Assembly: GCA_003009755.1 (NCBI GenBank)
Contig: PXUB01000032.1
Coordinates: 1 to 64,000, forward strand
DNA from: Thermoplasmatales archaeon SW_10_69_26
GTDB taxonomy: Archaea; Thermoplasmatota; SW-10-69-26
Direction of reading: 5' to 3'
DNA length: 64,000 nt
The notes under the pieces are model-generated. The model did not search any database, was not told where the DNA came from, and saw only the letters and a list, made by a program, of their open reading frames with translations. The translations under genes and the position numbers were made by a program. Positions within the stretch are counted from its first letter, which is position 1. Each line of letters starts with the position of its first letter. Positions 51,200 through 59,374 of this stretch are shown piece after piece.

Positions 51200-51922
51200 C
51201 TACGGTCGGAAGCCTTCGAAGACCAGGTTGTCGATGTGGGGCTTGGCGGTCTCGTGCTCCGCCGACGAGCGGATCGTCCAACCGAGGACGGGCAAGCCCA
51301 GCCGTCGGGCCACCGCGACCGGCCAGTACGGGAGCCGGTCGTGGCGGTAGGCGACGAAGTCGGGCCGGCTGATCGCGTTGACGAGCAACCGCTCGAGCAC
51401 GAGGGCATTGTACCACTCGACCGGGATGTCGTCCATCGGGCCGGACACCTGGCCGCGCGGGATCGAGCTCGCGTGGCGGTGGAACCACGCCATCGACCGC
51501 GGGTTGAACGACTGCACCGCGACAGGGCCCTCGTAGCCCCTGACAGCCTCGTGAACCGCCTGCTCGAGGCGACCGGGCGCCTCCCAGTTCTTCAGCTCCA
51601 GCAACAGCGGCGCCCGCCCGGCCACCTCGTCCAGCACGGTCTCCAATCGCGGCACGCGCTGCGCCGTGCCGGCCAGCTGCAGGTCCGCCAGCTCCGCCCA
51701 GCGGCGCTCGTCGACCGGGCCCGCCTCCTCCGTCAACCGGTCGACGGTCTCGTCGTGGAACACGATCGGGACCCCGTCGCCGGACAAGCGGACGTCGATC
51801 TCGACGGCGTAGCCCGCTCGGATCGCCGCCTCGATGGCGCGCTCGGAGTTCTCCGGGACCCCGTCGCCGTGCAAGCCACGGTGGGCGATGGGCTGGTCGG
51901 TGATCCAGGCCGGCGCAGACAC
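51200..51922 (-). CDS. Glycerophosphodiester phosphodiesterase, second copy
   Basis: 240 residues. PIAHRGLHGDGVPENS, AVEIDVRLSGDGVPIVFHDET, LLLELKNWE and the late VLGWTIRS follow the short bacterial GDPD pattern with all catalytic His/Glu/Asp. The GTG at 51922 is preferred because CTTAAG lies about 31 nt before it; an ATG at 51937 would be only 16 nt from that box. Distinct in sequence from the copy at 18.1 kb. Confidence 0.9.
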   Translation of the reverse strand: MSAPAWITDQPIAHRGLHGDGVPENSERAIEAAIRAGYAVEIDVRLSGDGVPIVFHDETVDRLTEEAGPVDERRWAELADLQLAGTAQRVPRLETVLDEVAGRAPLLLELKNWEAPGRLEQAVHEAVRGYEGPVAVQSFNPRSMAWFHRHASSIPRGQVSGPMDDIPVEWYNALVLERLLVNAISRPDFVAYRHDRLPYWPVAVARRLGLPVLGWTIRSSAEHETAKPHIDNLVFEGFRP

Positions 51923-52005
51923 GGGTCGAGCTCCCATCAGGGGATCTCTGCTTAAGCCTGTCTGCGCTCCCCGTCCCCGATCGCCCGCAGCCCCGAGCCC
52001 GCCTT

Positions 52006-52319
52006 CGAGGACGAGACCGTCCCCGTCGTCACCGACGACGCCGACCTCGCCGACGAGCTGGATCCGCCCCGGTTCGTGTCCCTCGCCCTGCCGGCGGGCG
52101 AGGTCGTGGACGAGGCTCTCGACGAGCTCGTGCCCCACCTCGCGGAGGGCCACGTCGTGGCGGATGACGGCAACCCGCTGGCAGGACTCCCTCGAGCGCG
52201 ACCAGCGGCTGCGAGCGGACGGCATCGTGTTCCTCGACGCGGGGACCGTGGGCCCCCCGGGGCGTGCCGAAGAGCTCGGGATCCCGTTCGCGTGGGCCTT
52301 TTCACGTGAGGGAAGCTAG
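52006..52319 (+). pseudogene. Remnant of 6-phosphogluconate dehydrogenase
   Basis: Two short frames align in order with the N-terminal part of decarboxylating 6PGDH. First LALPAGEVVDEALDELVPHL..GHVVADDGN (family: MVPAGE..GDIVIDGGN), then, shifted by a base near 52172, WQDSLERDQRLRADGIVFLDAGTVG (family: WQDS..R...L...GI.FLD.GTSGG). Everything after the GTVG is gone, and the next gene starts 8 nt later. The Rossmann start is also missing. This is a decayed fragment, not a working gene. Confidence 0.75.
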
Positions 52320-52327
52320 CCTGCTCG

Positions 52328-53698
52328 ATGTCCGATCACGACGTCCTCGTCCTCGGCGGCGGCAGCGGGCTCACGGCCGCCTACCACGCGGAGGCCGACG
52401 GTCTCGACGTCGCCGTCGTCGAGCCGGGCCCGCTGGGCGGAACGTGCGTCAACCGCGGCTGCATCCCGACCAAGACGCTCATCGAGTCGGCCGACCTCGC
52501 TCGCGAGGTGCAACGCTCGGCCGCCTTCGACGTCGACGCCGGCGACCCCGATGTCGACGTGTCCGCGCTCTTGGCTCGCATGCGCGAGATGCGAGCGGCC
52601 AACGTCTCGCAAAGCGACGACTGGCTCGAGAACAGCGAACAGATCACCCTCTACCGCGAGAAGGCGCGCTTCGTCGACGACCAGACCGTCGAGCTGAGCG
52701 ACAGCGGCGAGAGGCTCGCCGCAAGCCACGTGTTCGTGGCGACCGGCGCCCGCCCGCTGATCCCGCCGATCGACGGCATCGATGACGTGGACGTCCTCAC
52801 CAACCGCACGATCCTCGACGACCTCGAGGACGCTCCCGACTCGCTGACGATCGTCGGCGGCGGCTACATCGGGCTCGAGTTCGGACACTTCTTCTCGGCC
52901 GTCGGCACCGACGTCACCATCGTCGAAGGCGGCGACCGGCTCGCCGAGCCCGAGGACAGCGAGATCGGTCACCGCCTCACCGACGCCGTCAGCGCCTACG
53001 CCGACGTGCACCTCACCACGTACGCTACGCGCCTCACCGAGAAGAGCGACCAGGTCGTCGTCGAAGGCGAAGACCGGGCGGACGGGTCCACGATCGAGGT
53101 GTCCGCCGACGAGGTGCTCGTCGCCGCCGGCCGGCGCCCGAACACCGGGGAACTGAACTTGGCCGCCACCGGCGTCGAGACGACCGATCGCGGCTGGATC
53201 GACGTCGACGAGACCTTCCAGACGACGAACCCGTTCGTGTACGCCTACGGCGACGTGATCGGGCGCGGCATGTTCAAGCACACGAGCAGCTTCGAGGGCG
53301 AGGCCGCCTACCGCAACAGCCAGGGCGGCCACGTCACCGTCGACTACGACGCCAACCCGCACGCGATCTTCACCGAGCCCAAGGTCGCCGGCGTCGGCAT
53401 GACCGAGGACGAGGCCCAGCAGGCCGCCCGCGACGTCGAGGTCGCCAAGGCCGGCTACCCGACCGTCGCCAAGGGCAACATCGTTCAGGCCGAGGACGGC
53501 TTCGCCAAGGCGGTGGTCGACCCCACCACGCGCGAGATCCTGGGCTTCCACGCGATCGGCCCCCAGGCCCCCACGCTCGTGCACGAGGTCGTGGTCGCGA
53601 TGACCGCCGGCGACGGGTCGATCGACAACATCACCGACGCCATCCACGTGCACCCGACGCTATCCGAGCTCGTGCACACCCTGTTCACGCGGTTCTGA
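52328..53698 (+). CDS. FAD-dependent pyridine nucleotide disulfide oxidoreductase
   Basis: 456 residues, class I. FAD site LVLGGGSGL, redox pair GGTCVNRGCIPTK, NAD site VGGGYIGLEF, second FAD contact VYAYGDV, and the C-terminal base HVHPTLSE. Family members include dihydrolipoamide dehydrogenase, mercuric reductase, glutathione and gamma-glutamylcysteine reductase. No 2-oxoacid dehydrogenase E1/E2 genes accompany it, so a low-molecular-weight thiol reductase is as likely as LpdA. No Cys pair at the extreme C-terminus, which argues against MerA. Confidence 0.88.
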   Translation: MSDHDVLVLGGGSGLTAAYHAEADGLDVAVVEPGPLGGTCVNRGCIPTKTLIESADLAREVQRSAAFDVDAGDPDVDVSALLARMREMRAANVSQSDDWLENSEQITLYREKARFVDDQTVELSDSGERLAASHVFVATGARPLIPPIDGIDDVDVLTNRTILDDLEDAPDSLTIVGGGYIGLEFGHFFSAVGTDVTIVEGGDRLAEPEDSEIGHRLTDAVSAYADVHLTTYATRLTEKSDQVVVEGEDRADGSTIEVSADEVLVAAGRRPNTGELNLAATGVETTDRGWIDVDETFQTTNPFVYAYGDVIGRGMFKHTSSFEGEAAYRNSQGGHVTVDYDANPHAIFTEPKVAGVGMTEDEAQQAARDVEVAKAGYPTVAKGNIVQAEDGFAKAVVDPTTREILGFHAIGPQAPTLVHEVVVAMTAGDGSIDNITDAIHVHPTLSELVHTLFTRF

Positions 53699-53802
53699 CG
53701 CCCTCGAGGTTTCGAGCCGACCCCAACGGGACCCTGCTCGTCTCAGCTCCCGCACGCCGAAGCCGCCGTCGTCGTGCCGGCCGGTCCCTCGAGACCTGAG
53801 GC

Positions 53803-53940
53803 GTGGACGGCAACGTCCCCATCGTCGACGTCGACCAGGCCGACCACCCGTTCTGCGCCGACAACGAAGCCTACGCCTGCCCGCCAGATCCGCTCGAGAA
53901 CCGGCTGGCGGCTCCATCCCACCCGGCGAACGGTTGCCCT
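53803..53940 (+). pseudogene. Remnant of a DUF1684 protein C-terminus
   Basis: The short frame contains VDQADHPFCADNEAYACPPDP followed by LENRLAAP, which fits the C-terminal signature of DUF1684 proteins (DFNxAxNPxCAYxxxYxCPLPPxENRL). Such proteins are normally about 200-290 residues; here only some 40 remain and the sequence runs into the next promoter. With the gnd fragment nearby this marks a patch of decaying genes. Confidence 0.6.
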
Positions 53941-53960
53941 GACCAGCGCCGACCCCGGCG

Positions 53961-53966
53961 TTTTAG
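53961..53966 (+). promoter_or_regulatory. TATA-like TTTTAG before the peptidase gene
   Basis: TTTTAG 25-30 nt before the ATG at 53991; no ribosome binding site follows, so the mRNA is probably leaderless. Confidence 0.55.
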
Positions 53967-53990
53967 ACCCACGAACCCTCTGCCCCGCCC

Positions 53991-55367
53991 ATGGCCGACT
54001 GGCGTCAGCGCCTCGAGGACACCACCGACGAGCGCGAGGACGAGCTCACCGAGTTCCTCTCGATCCCGAGCATCAGCACCGAGGCCGCCCACCGCAAGGA
54101 TTGCCGCAAGGCGGCCGAGTGGCTCGAGCAGCACCTGATCGAGATCGGGTTCGACACGGGCCTCCACGAGGTCGACGGCGGCCACCCCCTCCTCGACGCC
54201 GAGCTCGTCGTCGACGAGGGCGCCCCGACGGTCACGATCTACGGCCACTACGACGTCCAACCCCCCGGCGACGAGGCAGCCTGGGAGACCCCCGCCTTCC
54301 AGCCGACGATCCTCGACGATCCCGACAAGGGCCGCGTCGTGCGCGCCCGGGGCGCCACCGACAACAAAGGCCAGCTGATGGCCAACCTCAACGCGGTGAA
54401 GGCCCACGCCGACGCCGGCACCCTGCCCGTCAACGTGCGGTTCCTGATCGAGGGCGAGGAGGAGATCGGCGGCGACTCGCTGCCGACCTACATCCAGCGC
54501 CACGAGGACGATCTGGACTGCGAGGCCGTGCTCGTCTCCGACACCCACCTGTGGGACGCCGACCATCCGGCGATCGTGCACGGCCTGCGCGGCATCGTCA
54601 CGCTCGAAGCCACCGTCGAAGGCCCCGATCGCGACCTGCACAGCGGCCAGTTCGGCGGCGCCGTCCTCAACCCCGCCGAGGCGCTCGTGCGCGCCCTCGC
54701 CACGCTCAAGGACGAGAACCTGCGCGTCGCCGTCGACGGGTTCTACGACGACGTGCTCGAGGTCGACGACGCCCAACGCAAGTACATGGAACAGGTGCCC
54801 TTCGACGACGAGGGCTTCCGCCAGGAGACCGGCGCGCCCGCGCTCGACGGCGAACGCGACCGCGGCCCGCTGGAGCGCATGTGGGCCCGCCCCTCGCTCG
54901 AGATCAACGGGCTCTCGGCCGGGTACGCCGGCGACGGCTTCAAGACGATCTTGCCCGCCTCGGCCACGCTCAAGCTCTCCTGCCGCATCGTCGCCGACCA
55001 GGACCCCGACCGGATCGGCCAGCTGTTGGCCGACCACCTGCGCGAGCAGGTGCCCGACACGGTCGACGTCACGATCGACGTCCTCCAAGCCAGCGACCCC
55101 TGGTACCTCGATCCCCGCAACGACGTGCTCGAGGCCGCCGCCGACAGCCTGGCCTCAGCGTTCGGCGGCGAGACCGTGTTCATCCGCAACGGCGCCTCGA
55201 TCCCGGTCGTGCCCGACCTCGACCGGTTGGCGCCCGTCGCGCTGATGGGCTACGGCATGCGCGACGAACGCCTGCACGCGCCCAACGAGTTCTTCCGGCT
55301 GGAGAGCTTCCACGCCGGTAGCAAGGCGATGGGCCGCATGCTCGAACGCCTGGGCGAGGACGGCTGA
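53991..55367 (+). CDS. M20 family dipeptidase / metallopeptidase
   Basis: 458 residues. The two-zinc site is complete: VTIYGHYDVQPPG (HxD), ARGATDNKGQL (bridging Asp), LIEGEEEIGG (Glu pair), VSDTHLW (Asp) and a late His in RLHAPNEFF. The dimerisation lid begins at RDLHSGQFGGAV. Pattern and length match the ArgE/DapE/CNDP dipeptidase group. Cleaves dipeptides or acylated amino acids in the cytoplasm; exact substrate unknown. Leaderless start. Confidence 0.93.
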   Translation: MADWRQRLEDTTDEREDELTEFLSIPSISTEAAHRKDCRKAAEWLEQHLIEIGFDTGLHEVDGGHPLLDAELVVDEGAPTVTIYGHYDVQPPGDEAAWETPAFQPTILDDPDKGRVVRARGATDNKGQLMANLNAVKAHADAGTLPVNVRFLIEGEEEIGGDSLPTYIQRHEDDLDCEAVLVSDTHLWDADHPAIVHGLRGIVTLEATVEGPDRDLHSGQFGGAVLNPAEALVRALATLKDENLRVAVDGFYDDVLEVDDAQRKYMEQVPFDDEGFRQETGAPALDGERDRGPLERMWARPSLEINGLSAGYAGDGFKTILPASATLKLSCRIVADQDPDRIGQLLADHLREQVPDTVDVTIDVLQASDPWYLDPRNDVLEAAADSLASAFGGETVFIRNGASIPVVPDLDRLAPVALMGYGMRDERLHAPNEFFRLESFHAGSKAMGRMLERLGEDG

Positions 55368-55429
55368 GGGCCCCGCAGGGCGGCCACAGAGGCGAAGGTT
55401 CAAGCCGACGGCCGGCCTGGCAGGGATCG

Positions 55430-56110
55430 ATGATGCGCGCCCGGTGGGCCGCCTTGGCGGCCTTGATGCTCGTGTTCGCAGGCTGCGCCGGCAACGGCGG
55501 GACCGAGGAGAACCCCCACGCCGTGATCGAGACCAACCACGGCACGATCGAGATCCTGTTGTACGGGAACCTCACCCCGCAAACGGTGCAGAGCTTCGGC
55601 AACCTCACCCAGGAGGGCTACTACGACGACACGCGCTTCCACCGCGTGATCGAGGACTTCGTCATCCAGGGCGGGGACCCGCTCTCCAGCGACCCCAACA
55701 AGAGCGACCGGTGGGGCAGCGGCGGGCCCGGCTACACCATCGTCGACGAGTTCGCCTGCGAGGACGGGAGTGTCTCCAACGAGCTCACCGGCTACCGCTC
55801 CAACCAAGAGCCCTGCGACGACCACGGCGGGCTGGCGCTCAGCCACGACAAGCCCGGCATGGTGTCGATGGCGAACCGCGGCGAGCCCAAGACCGGCGGC
55901 TCGCAGTTCTTCATCACCGTCTCCGAGCAGCCGCGCCTCGACGGGACCCACCCGGTGTTCGGCGAGGTCGTTGACGGCATGGACGTGGTGATGAACATCT
56001 CGCAGGTCCCGACCGGCAACCGCGACCAGCCCCGCGAGGACGTCCTCGTCGAAGACGTCACGATCGAGGGCGAGCTCCCAGGCGTCGAGGTCGAGAAGTT
56101 CGACCGATAG
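55430..56110 (+). CDS. Secreted cyclophilin-type prolyl isomerase lipoprotein
   Basis: 226 residues. Signal peptide with lipobox VFAGC, then a cyclophilin domain: RFHRVIEDFVIQGGDPL, KTGGSQFFITVSEQPRLDGTHPVFG. The catalytic Arg and the QFFIT strand are conserved. An insertion of about 30 residues (DEFACEDGSVSNELTGYR..CDDHGGLALSHDKPG) carries two Cys, perhaps a disulfide. Helps fold exported proteins. TTCAAG lies 27-33 nt upstream. Paralogue of the cytoplasmic enzyme 700 nt downstream. Confidence 0.93.
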   Translation: MMRARWAALAALMLVFAGCAGNGGTEENPHAVIETNHGTIEILLYGNLTPQTVQSFGNLTQEGYYDDTRFHRVIEDFVIQGGDPLSSDPNKSDRWGSGGPGYTIVDEFACEDGSVSNELTGYRSNQEPCDDHGGLALSHDKPGMVSMANRGEPKTGGSQFFITVSEQPRLDGTHPVFGEVVDGMDVVMNISQVPTGNRDQPREDVLVEDVTIEGELPGVEVEKFDR

Positions 56111-56114
56111 AGCA

Positions 56115-56195
56115 TTTTTCTTTCAACGGGGCCTTGCCGTCTCCCGAGGGGGGACAAAGAAAAATCCTCGGCAACAAAGAAACCCCCCTCGGGAG
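56115..56195. terminator. Nested inverted repeats after the secreted cyclophilin gene
   Basis: Two interleaved perfect inverted repeats: TTTTTCTTT (56115) with AAAGAAAAA (56156), and CTCCCGAGGGGGG (56141) with CCCCCCTCGGGAG (56183). They overlap, so only one can form at a time, as in a terminator with alternative folds. A T-rich run lies at the start. Confidence 0.55.
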
Positions 56196-56690
56196 CGACG
56201 CAGGCCCCAGCGTCCCTGATCTTGGCGCTGTTGGGTCTTCGCGCAGGGCTATGGTCGCTTGACGGGCAACGGCGAAGCTCGCGGGCTCCGGGCGCCTGGG
56301 GGGCCTCAGGCCAGAGGGGAACGGGGGTTGGGAGCGATGCAGGGCCCATCGGCGTTGATGTTGGCGCTGTTGGATCTTCGCGCAGGGCTATGGTCGCCTG
56401 ACGGGCAACGTGGAAGGTTGCCAGATTATGCGGTACGACGACGGCGGGCCCGGACCCCACCGGCGTAGATCTTGGAGGCTCTGGGGCCCTTCGCGCAGGG
56501 TGATTCCTCCCTGGCAGGCAATCCGCCTCGGCCCCGAAAGAGGGATCGGCGGACCACAGGTAGCCTGACGAATCGACGGCAAGCAACGCCGACAGCCCAG
56601 CCGGCCCGGGACAGGCAGGACCACAGGTTGCCTGACGAGCAACGGTGGAGGGTCGCCCAGCGGTGGAGGCCGCACTTGGCGTCGTCGGCT
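56191..56690 (+). repeat. Degenerate tandem repeat array, period about 120-140 bp
   Basis: The unit begins GGGAGCGA(C/T)GCAGG and contains TTGGCGCTGTTGG(G/A)TCTTCGC-type sequence, GCGCAGGGCTATGGTCGC and TGACGGGCAACG. Copy 1 starts at 56191 and copy 2 at 56330. A weaker third copy lies near 56460, and two further fragments (GACCACAGGT(A/T)GCCTGACGA) near 56552 and 56619. No conserved reading frame. The array fills the gap between the two cyclophilin genes. Confidence 0.7.
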
Positions 56691-56831
56691 GAGGGGACTC
56701 CTAGCGCTTGGCTTCCTCTCCTCCGGGGGCCTTCCCTCTGCTTCCCTGCTTCTCTGCGCGTCTCATTTTCGACCGCGAGGGCGGCCCCGCTCGACCCCAC
56801 GGACCCAAGTTCCCCGAGCCGATGGGTCACC

Positions 56832-57425
56832 ATGGCCCTCGCCACGTTCACCACCGACCGCGGCACGATCGAGATCGAGCTCTTCGGCGATCAGGCGCCC
56901 CAGACGGTGCAGAACTTCGCCAACCTGGCCCAGGATGGCTACTACGACGGCATCCGCTTCCACCGCGTCATCGAGGGCTTCATGATCCAGGGCGGGGACC
57001 CGCTCACCAAGGACACCTCGGAGACGGACCGCTGGGGCACCGGCGGGCCCGGCTACGCGATCGTCGACGAGTTCGCCTGCGAGGACGGCACGATCTCCAA
57101 CGACTTCACCGGCTACAACGAGCCCGGCGGACCGTGCGATGACTGTGGCGGGCTGGCGCTCAGCCACGACAAGCCCGGCATGGTGTCGATGGCGAACACC
57201 GGCGAGCCGCGGACCGGTGGCTCGCAATTCTTCATCACGGTCGACGAGCAGCCGCGTCTGGACGGGACCCACCCCGTGTTCGGCGAGGTCGTCGACGGCA
57301 TGGAGGTCGTCCACGAGATCGCCAAACTGCCGACCGACCGCCGCGACCGGCCCAAGGAGGACGTCGTCGTCGAGGAGGTCACGATCGAGGGCCAGCTGCC
57401 CGGCGTCGACGTGGAGACGTTCTGA
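56832..57425 (+). CDS. Cytoplasmic cyclophilin-type prolyl isomerase
   Basis: 197 residues without signal peptide. TDRGTIEIELFGDQAPQTVQNF, RFHRVIEGFMIQGGDPL and TGGSQFFITVDEQPRLDGTHPVFGEV are the complete cyclophilin core. The same Cys-containing insertion as in the secreted paralogue is present (EFACEDGTISNDFTGYN..CDDCGG), with one more Cys. The two clearly arose by duplication, with one copy gaining a lipoprotein signal. ATG at 56832. Confidence 0.94.
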   Translation: MALATFTTDRGTIEIELFGDQAPQTVQNFANLAQDGYYDGIRFHRVIEGFMIQGGDPLTKDTSETDRWGTGGPGYAIVDEFACEDGTISNDFTGYNEPGGPCDDCGGLALSHDKPGMVSMANTGEPRTGGSQFFITVDEQPRLDGTHPVFGEVVDGMEVVHEIAKLPTDRRDRPKEDVVVEEVTIEGQLPGVDVETF

Positions 57426-57434
57426 GGGGCGGGC

Positions 57435-57716
57435 TCAAGCCCAATCGACGTCGGCCAGCCGGCGGACGACGGACAACGCCAGGGCGGCGACCACGAGGGC
57501 GAAGATCGCCCGCCAGATCGGCACCCAGCGGGGCTGCAGCCAAGTCGAGATCGCGTCGGTGACCGCCTGGAAGGCCACGAACACCGAGACGCCGGCCACC
57601 AGCAGGGCGACGACGATGCCGCCCTTCAGCACCAGCTCCCTGCTCCCGGTGGCCTCGTCGGCGTCCTCGATCGGGGGCTCTCGTTCGGCCGCAACCTCGT
57701 CCGCGCGCTCGTTCAT
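57435..57716 (-). CDS. Small two-span membrane protein
   Basis: 93 residues: a charged 25-residue N-terminus and two transmembrane helices (LVLKGGIVVALLVAGVSVFV; IWRAIFALVVAALALSVV). No recognised family. The ATG overlaps the stop of the lipoprotein gene upstream (ATGA) and GGAGGA precedes it, so it is co-translated with that surface protein. Confidence 0.7.
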   Translation of the reverse strand: MNERADEVAAEREPPIEDADEATGSRELVLKGGIVVALLVAGVSVFVAFQAVTDAISTWLQPRWVPIWRAIFALVVAALALSVVRRLADVDWA

Positions 57717-58681
57717 CGCTCGTTCCTCCATCGCCACGCCACGGCGGCCGCCGCCAGCACGGCCAGGACGGCGGCACCGAGGGCGGGTGTCTCCTGGGCC
57801 TGGGCGTCCGCGACGTCGCGATCGCCCTGGGCCCGCTCTCGGTCCCGATCGTGCTCCTCGCGGAGGAAGTCCTCGACGCTCGGGTCCTTGACCTCGATCG
57901 TCTCGGAAGCGTTGCGGATCGAGGTGGGCGCCAGCTCGACGGTGCCCTGACCCGTCTCGACGGTCAGGTTGTCGTCCCACAGCGCGGCCTCGACCGCGTA
58001 GTTGTGCTCGTCTGGGACGTCGAGCTCGACGCTCTCGATGCGCGTCTGCTGGGGAGGGATGGGACCCAGGTCGGTCCACAGCTCGTCGGCCAGCAGGCCC
58101 GTCTCGACGTCGCGGGCCTTCACCTGGAGCCGCAACGGGCTCGAGTCCCCGTCGCCCTCGTTCGTCAGGTACAACTGGGTCTCGATTCGCACCCGGTCGC
58201 GGCTGACGTTTCGCACCATGAACTCCATCTCGGAGATCGAGACGCTCGTCTCCTGGATCGTCGGTTCCAGGGAAGCCAGGTTCCGGACCGTGACGTGGCT
58301 GCTGTCCACGATGCGCCCGCCCTCGAAGACCTCGATCTCGATCCGGTAGCCGGCCCGCCGGGGGAGCTCGAGCAGGACGCCCACGGTCACGGTCGTGTCC
58401 TCGGTCAGTGTCCGGTTGGCCGTCTCCTCGGTCTCGTCGAGGAACCCCGTCTGGGTGTCGAACGCCTTGACGCGGAGTCGCGTCTCGTCGCTCTCGGAAC
58501 CCCGGTTGTCCAGCGTAGCGTTCACCGCCAGGTCCACGGTGCCGGTCGTCACGTTCGGCGCGGCAACGTCGATCGATCGGAGGTCGACGCGGTTGTGTCT
58601 CTCCCGGTCCTCGAAGTCCCGGATGCAGCCCGTCGCGGGCACGAGCAGCGAGACGACGAGGAGCAGGGCGAGCCAGCGCAT
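57713..58681 (-). CDS. Surface lipoprotein with C-terminal membrane anchor
   Basis: 322 residues. Lipobox VPATGC after a short signal. The mature part has two repeated beta-sandwich-like domains of about 110 residues (each ends with an L.VKA.D..TG..-type strand, LRVKAFDTQTGFL and LQVKARDVETGLL). A charged linker then leads to a hydrophobic helix TPALGAAVLAVLAAAAVAW and basic tail WRWRNER, like the PGF-CTERM/archaeosortase-processed ends of archaeal surface proteins. TTTAT 26-30 nt before the ATG. Anchored at both ends if neither is cleaved. Confidence 0.75.
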   Translation of the reverse strand: MRWLALLLVVSLLVPATGCIRDFEDRERHNRVDLRSIDVAAPNVTTGTVDLAVNATLDNRGSESDETRLRVKAFDTQTGFLDETEETANRTLTEDTTVTVGVLLELPRRAGYRIEIEVFEGGRIVDSSHVTVRNLASLEPTIQETSVSISEMEFMVRNVSRDRVRIETQLYLTNEGDGDSSPLRLQVKARDVETGLLADELWTDLGPIPPQQTRIESVELDVPDEHNYAVEAALWDDNLTVETGQGTVELAPTSIRNASETIEVKDPSVEDFLREEHDRDRERAQGDRDVADAQAQETPALGAAVLAVLAAAAVAWRWRNER

Positions 58682-58706
58682 CGACGACGGATACCCCAGG
58701 CTGAGG

Positions 58707-58711
58707 ATAAA
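58707..58711 (-). promoter_or_regulatory. TATA-like TTTAT before the surface lipoprotein gene
   Basis: TTTAT 26-30 nt upstream of the ATG at 58681, matching the leaderless pattern of the window. Confidence 0.5.
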
Positions 58712-58747
58712 GCCTTCAATGTGGTTCGGCGCGGACCGAACAGCGCG

Positions 58748-59233
58748 TCACTCGATCAGCAGGCGCTCGAGCTCGTCGGTCTCGGCATCCCAGACGCACA
58801 CGCTGGGCGGCGAGGCTCGGTGGACGGCGCCGGGGTTCACCACGCGCGTGTCCCCGATCCGCTCGTCGCGGAACTCGTGCGTGTGGCCGTGGACCACGAG
58901 GTCGAAGGCGCCGGCGTTCACCATGCCCTCGAGCCGGGACTCGTCGTCCCCGTGGATGAGGCCCACCCGCGCCGGGCCGACCTCGATCTGGTGGCGGACG
59001 CCGTAGTCGACGTCGACCGCGTTGTCCTCGATCGCCTGCTGGATGCGCGTGGGGTGGTCGACGTTGCCCTGCGCCAGCCAGACCCGCCAGCCCTCCAGCA
59101 TCGGGACCAGGCGGGCGGTGTTCAGGTCGCCGGCGTGCACGAGGGCCTCGACGTCGGCGTCCCCGAGGAGGCCCAGCGCCTTCCGCGTGCGGTCACGGTT
59201 GTCGTGCGTGTCCGAGATGAGCCCCAACCGCAT
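58748..59233 (-). CDS. YfcE/MJ0936-type metallophosphoesterase
   Basis: 161 residues. LISDTHDNRD, VHAGDLN, AQGNVDHP, LIHGDDES and VVHGHTHEF supply the Asp, His and Asn metal ligands of the calcineurin-like fold, in the compact form of MJ0936 and YfcE. Hydrolyses phosphodiesters; physiological substrate unknown. Leaderless start 26-31 nt after GTTAAA. Confidence 0.92.
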   Translation of the reverse strand: MRLGLISDTHDNRDRTRKALGLLGDADVEALVHAGDLNTARLVPMLEGWRVWLAQGNVDHPTRIQQAIEDNAVDVDYGVRHQIEVGPARVGLIHGDDESRLEGMVNAGAFDLVVHGHTHEFRDERIGDTRVVNPGAVHRASPPSVCVWDAETDELERLLIE

Positions 59234-59258
59234 CGCGTCGGTAACGCCAGACGCCTTC

Positions 59259-59264
59259 TTTAAC
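59259..59264 (-). promoter_or_regulatory. TATA-like GTTAAA before the phosphoesterase gene
   Basis: GTTAAA on the reverse strand 26-31 nt before the ATG at 59233. Confidence 0.5.
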
Positions 59265-59374
59265 GGGCGCCTTTCGGGACGGACGAGCACCGCGGCTGGG
59301 CGGCAGAACAGATCGGAGAAGAGGGGAGGCCGCGCGGGCGCGGCTGGGATAATAACGGAGGGCGGACGCGGTCC

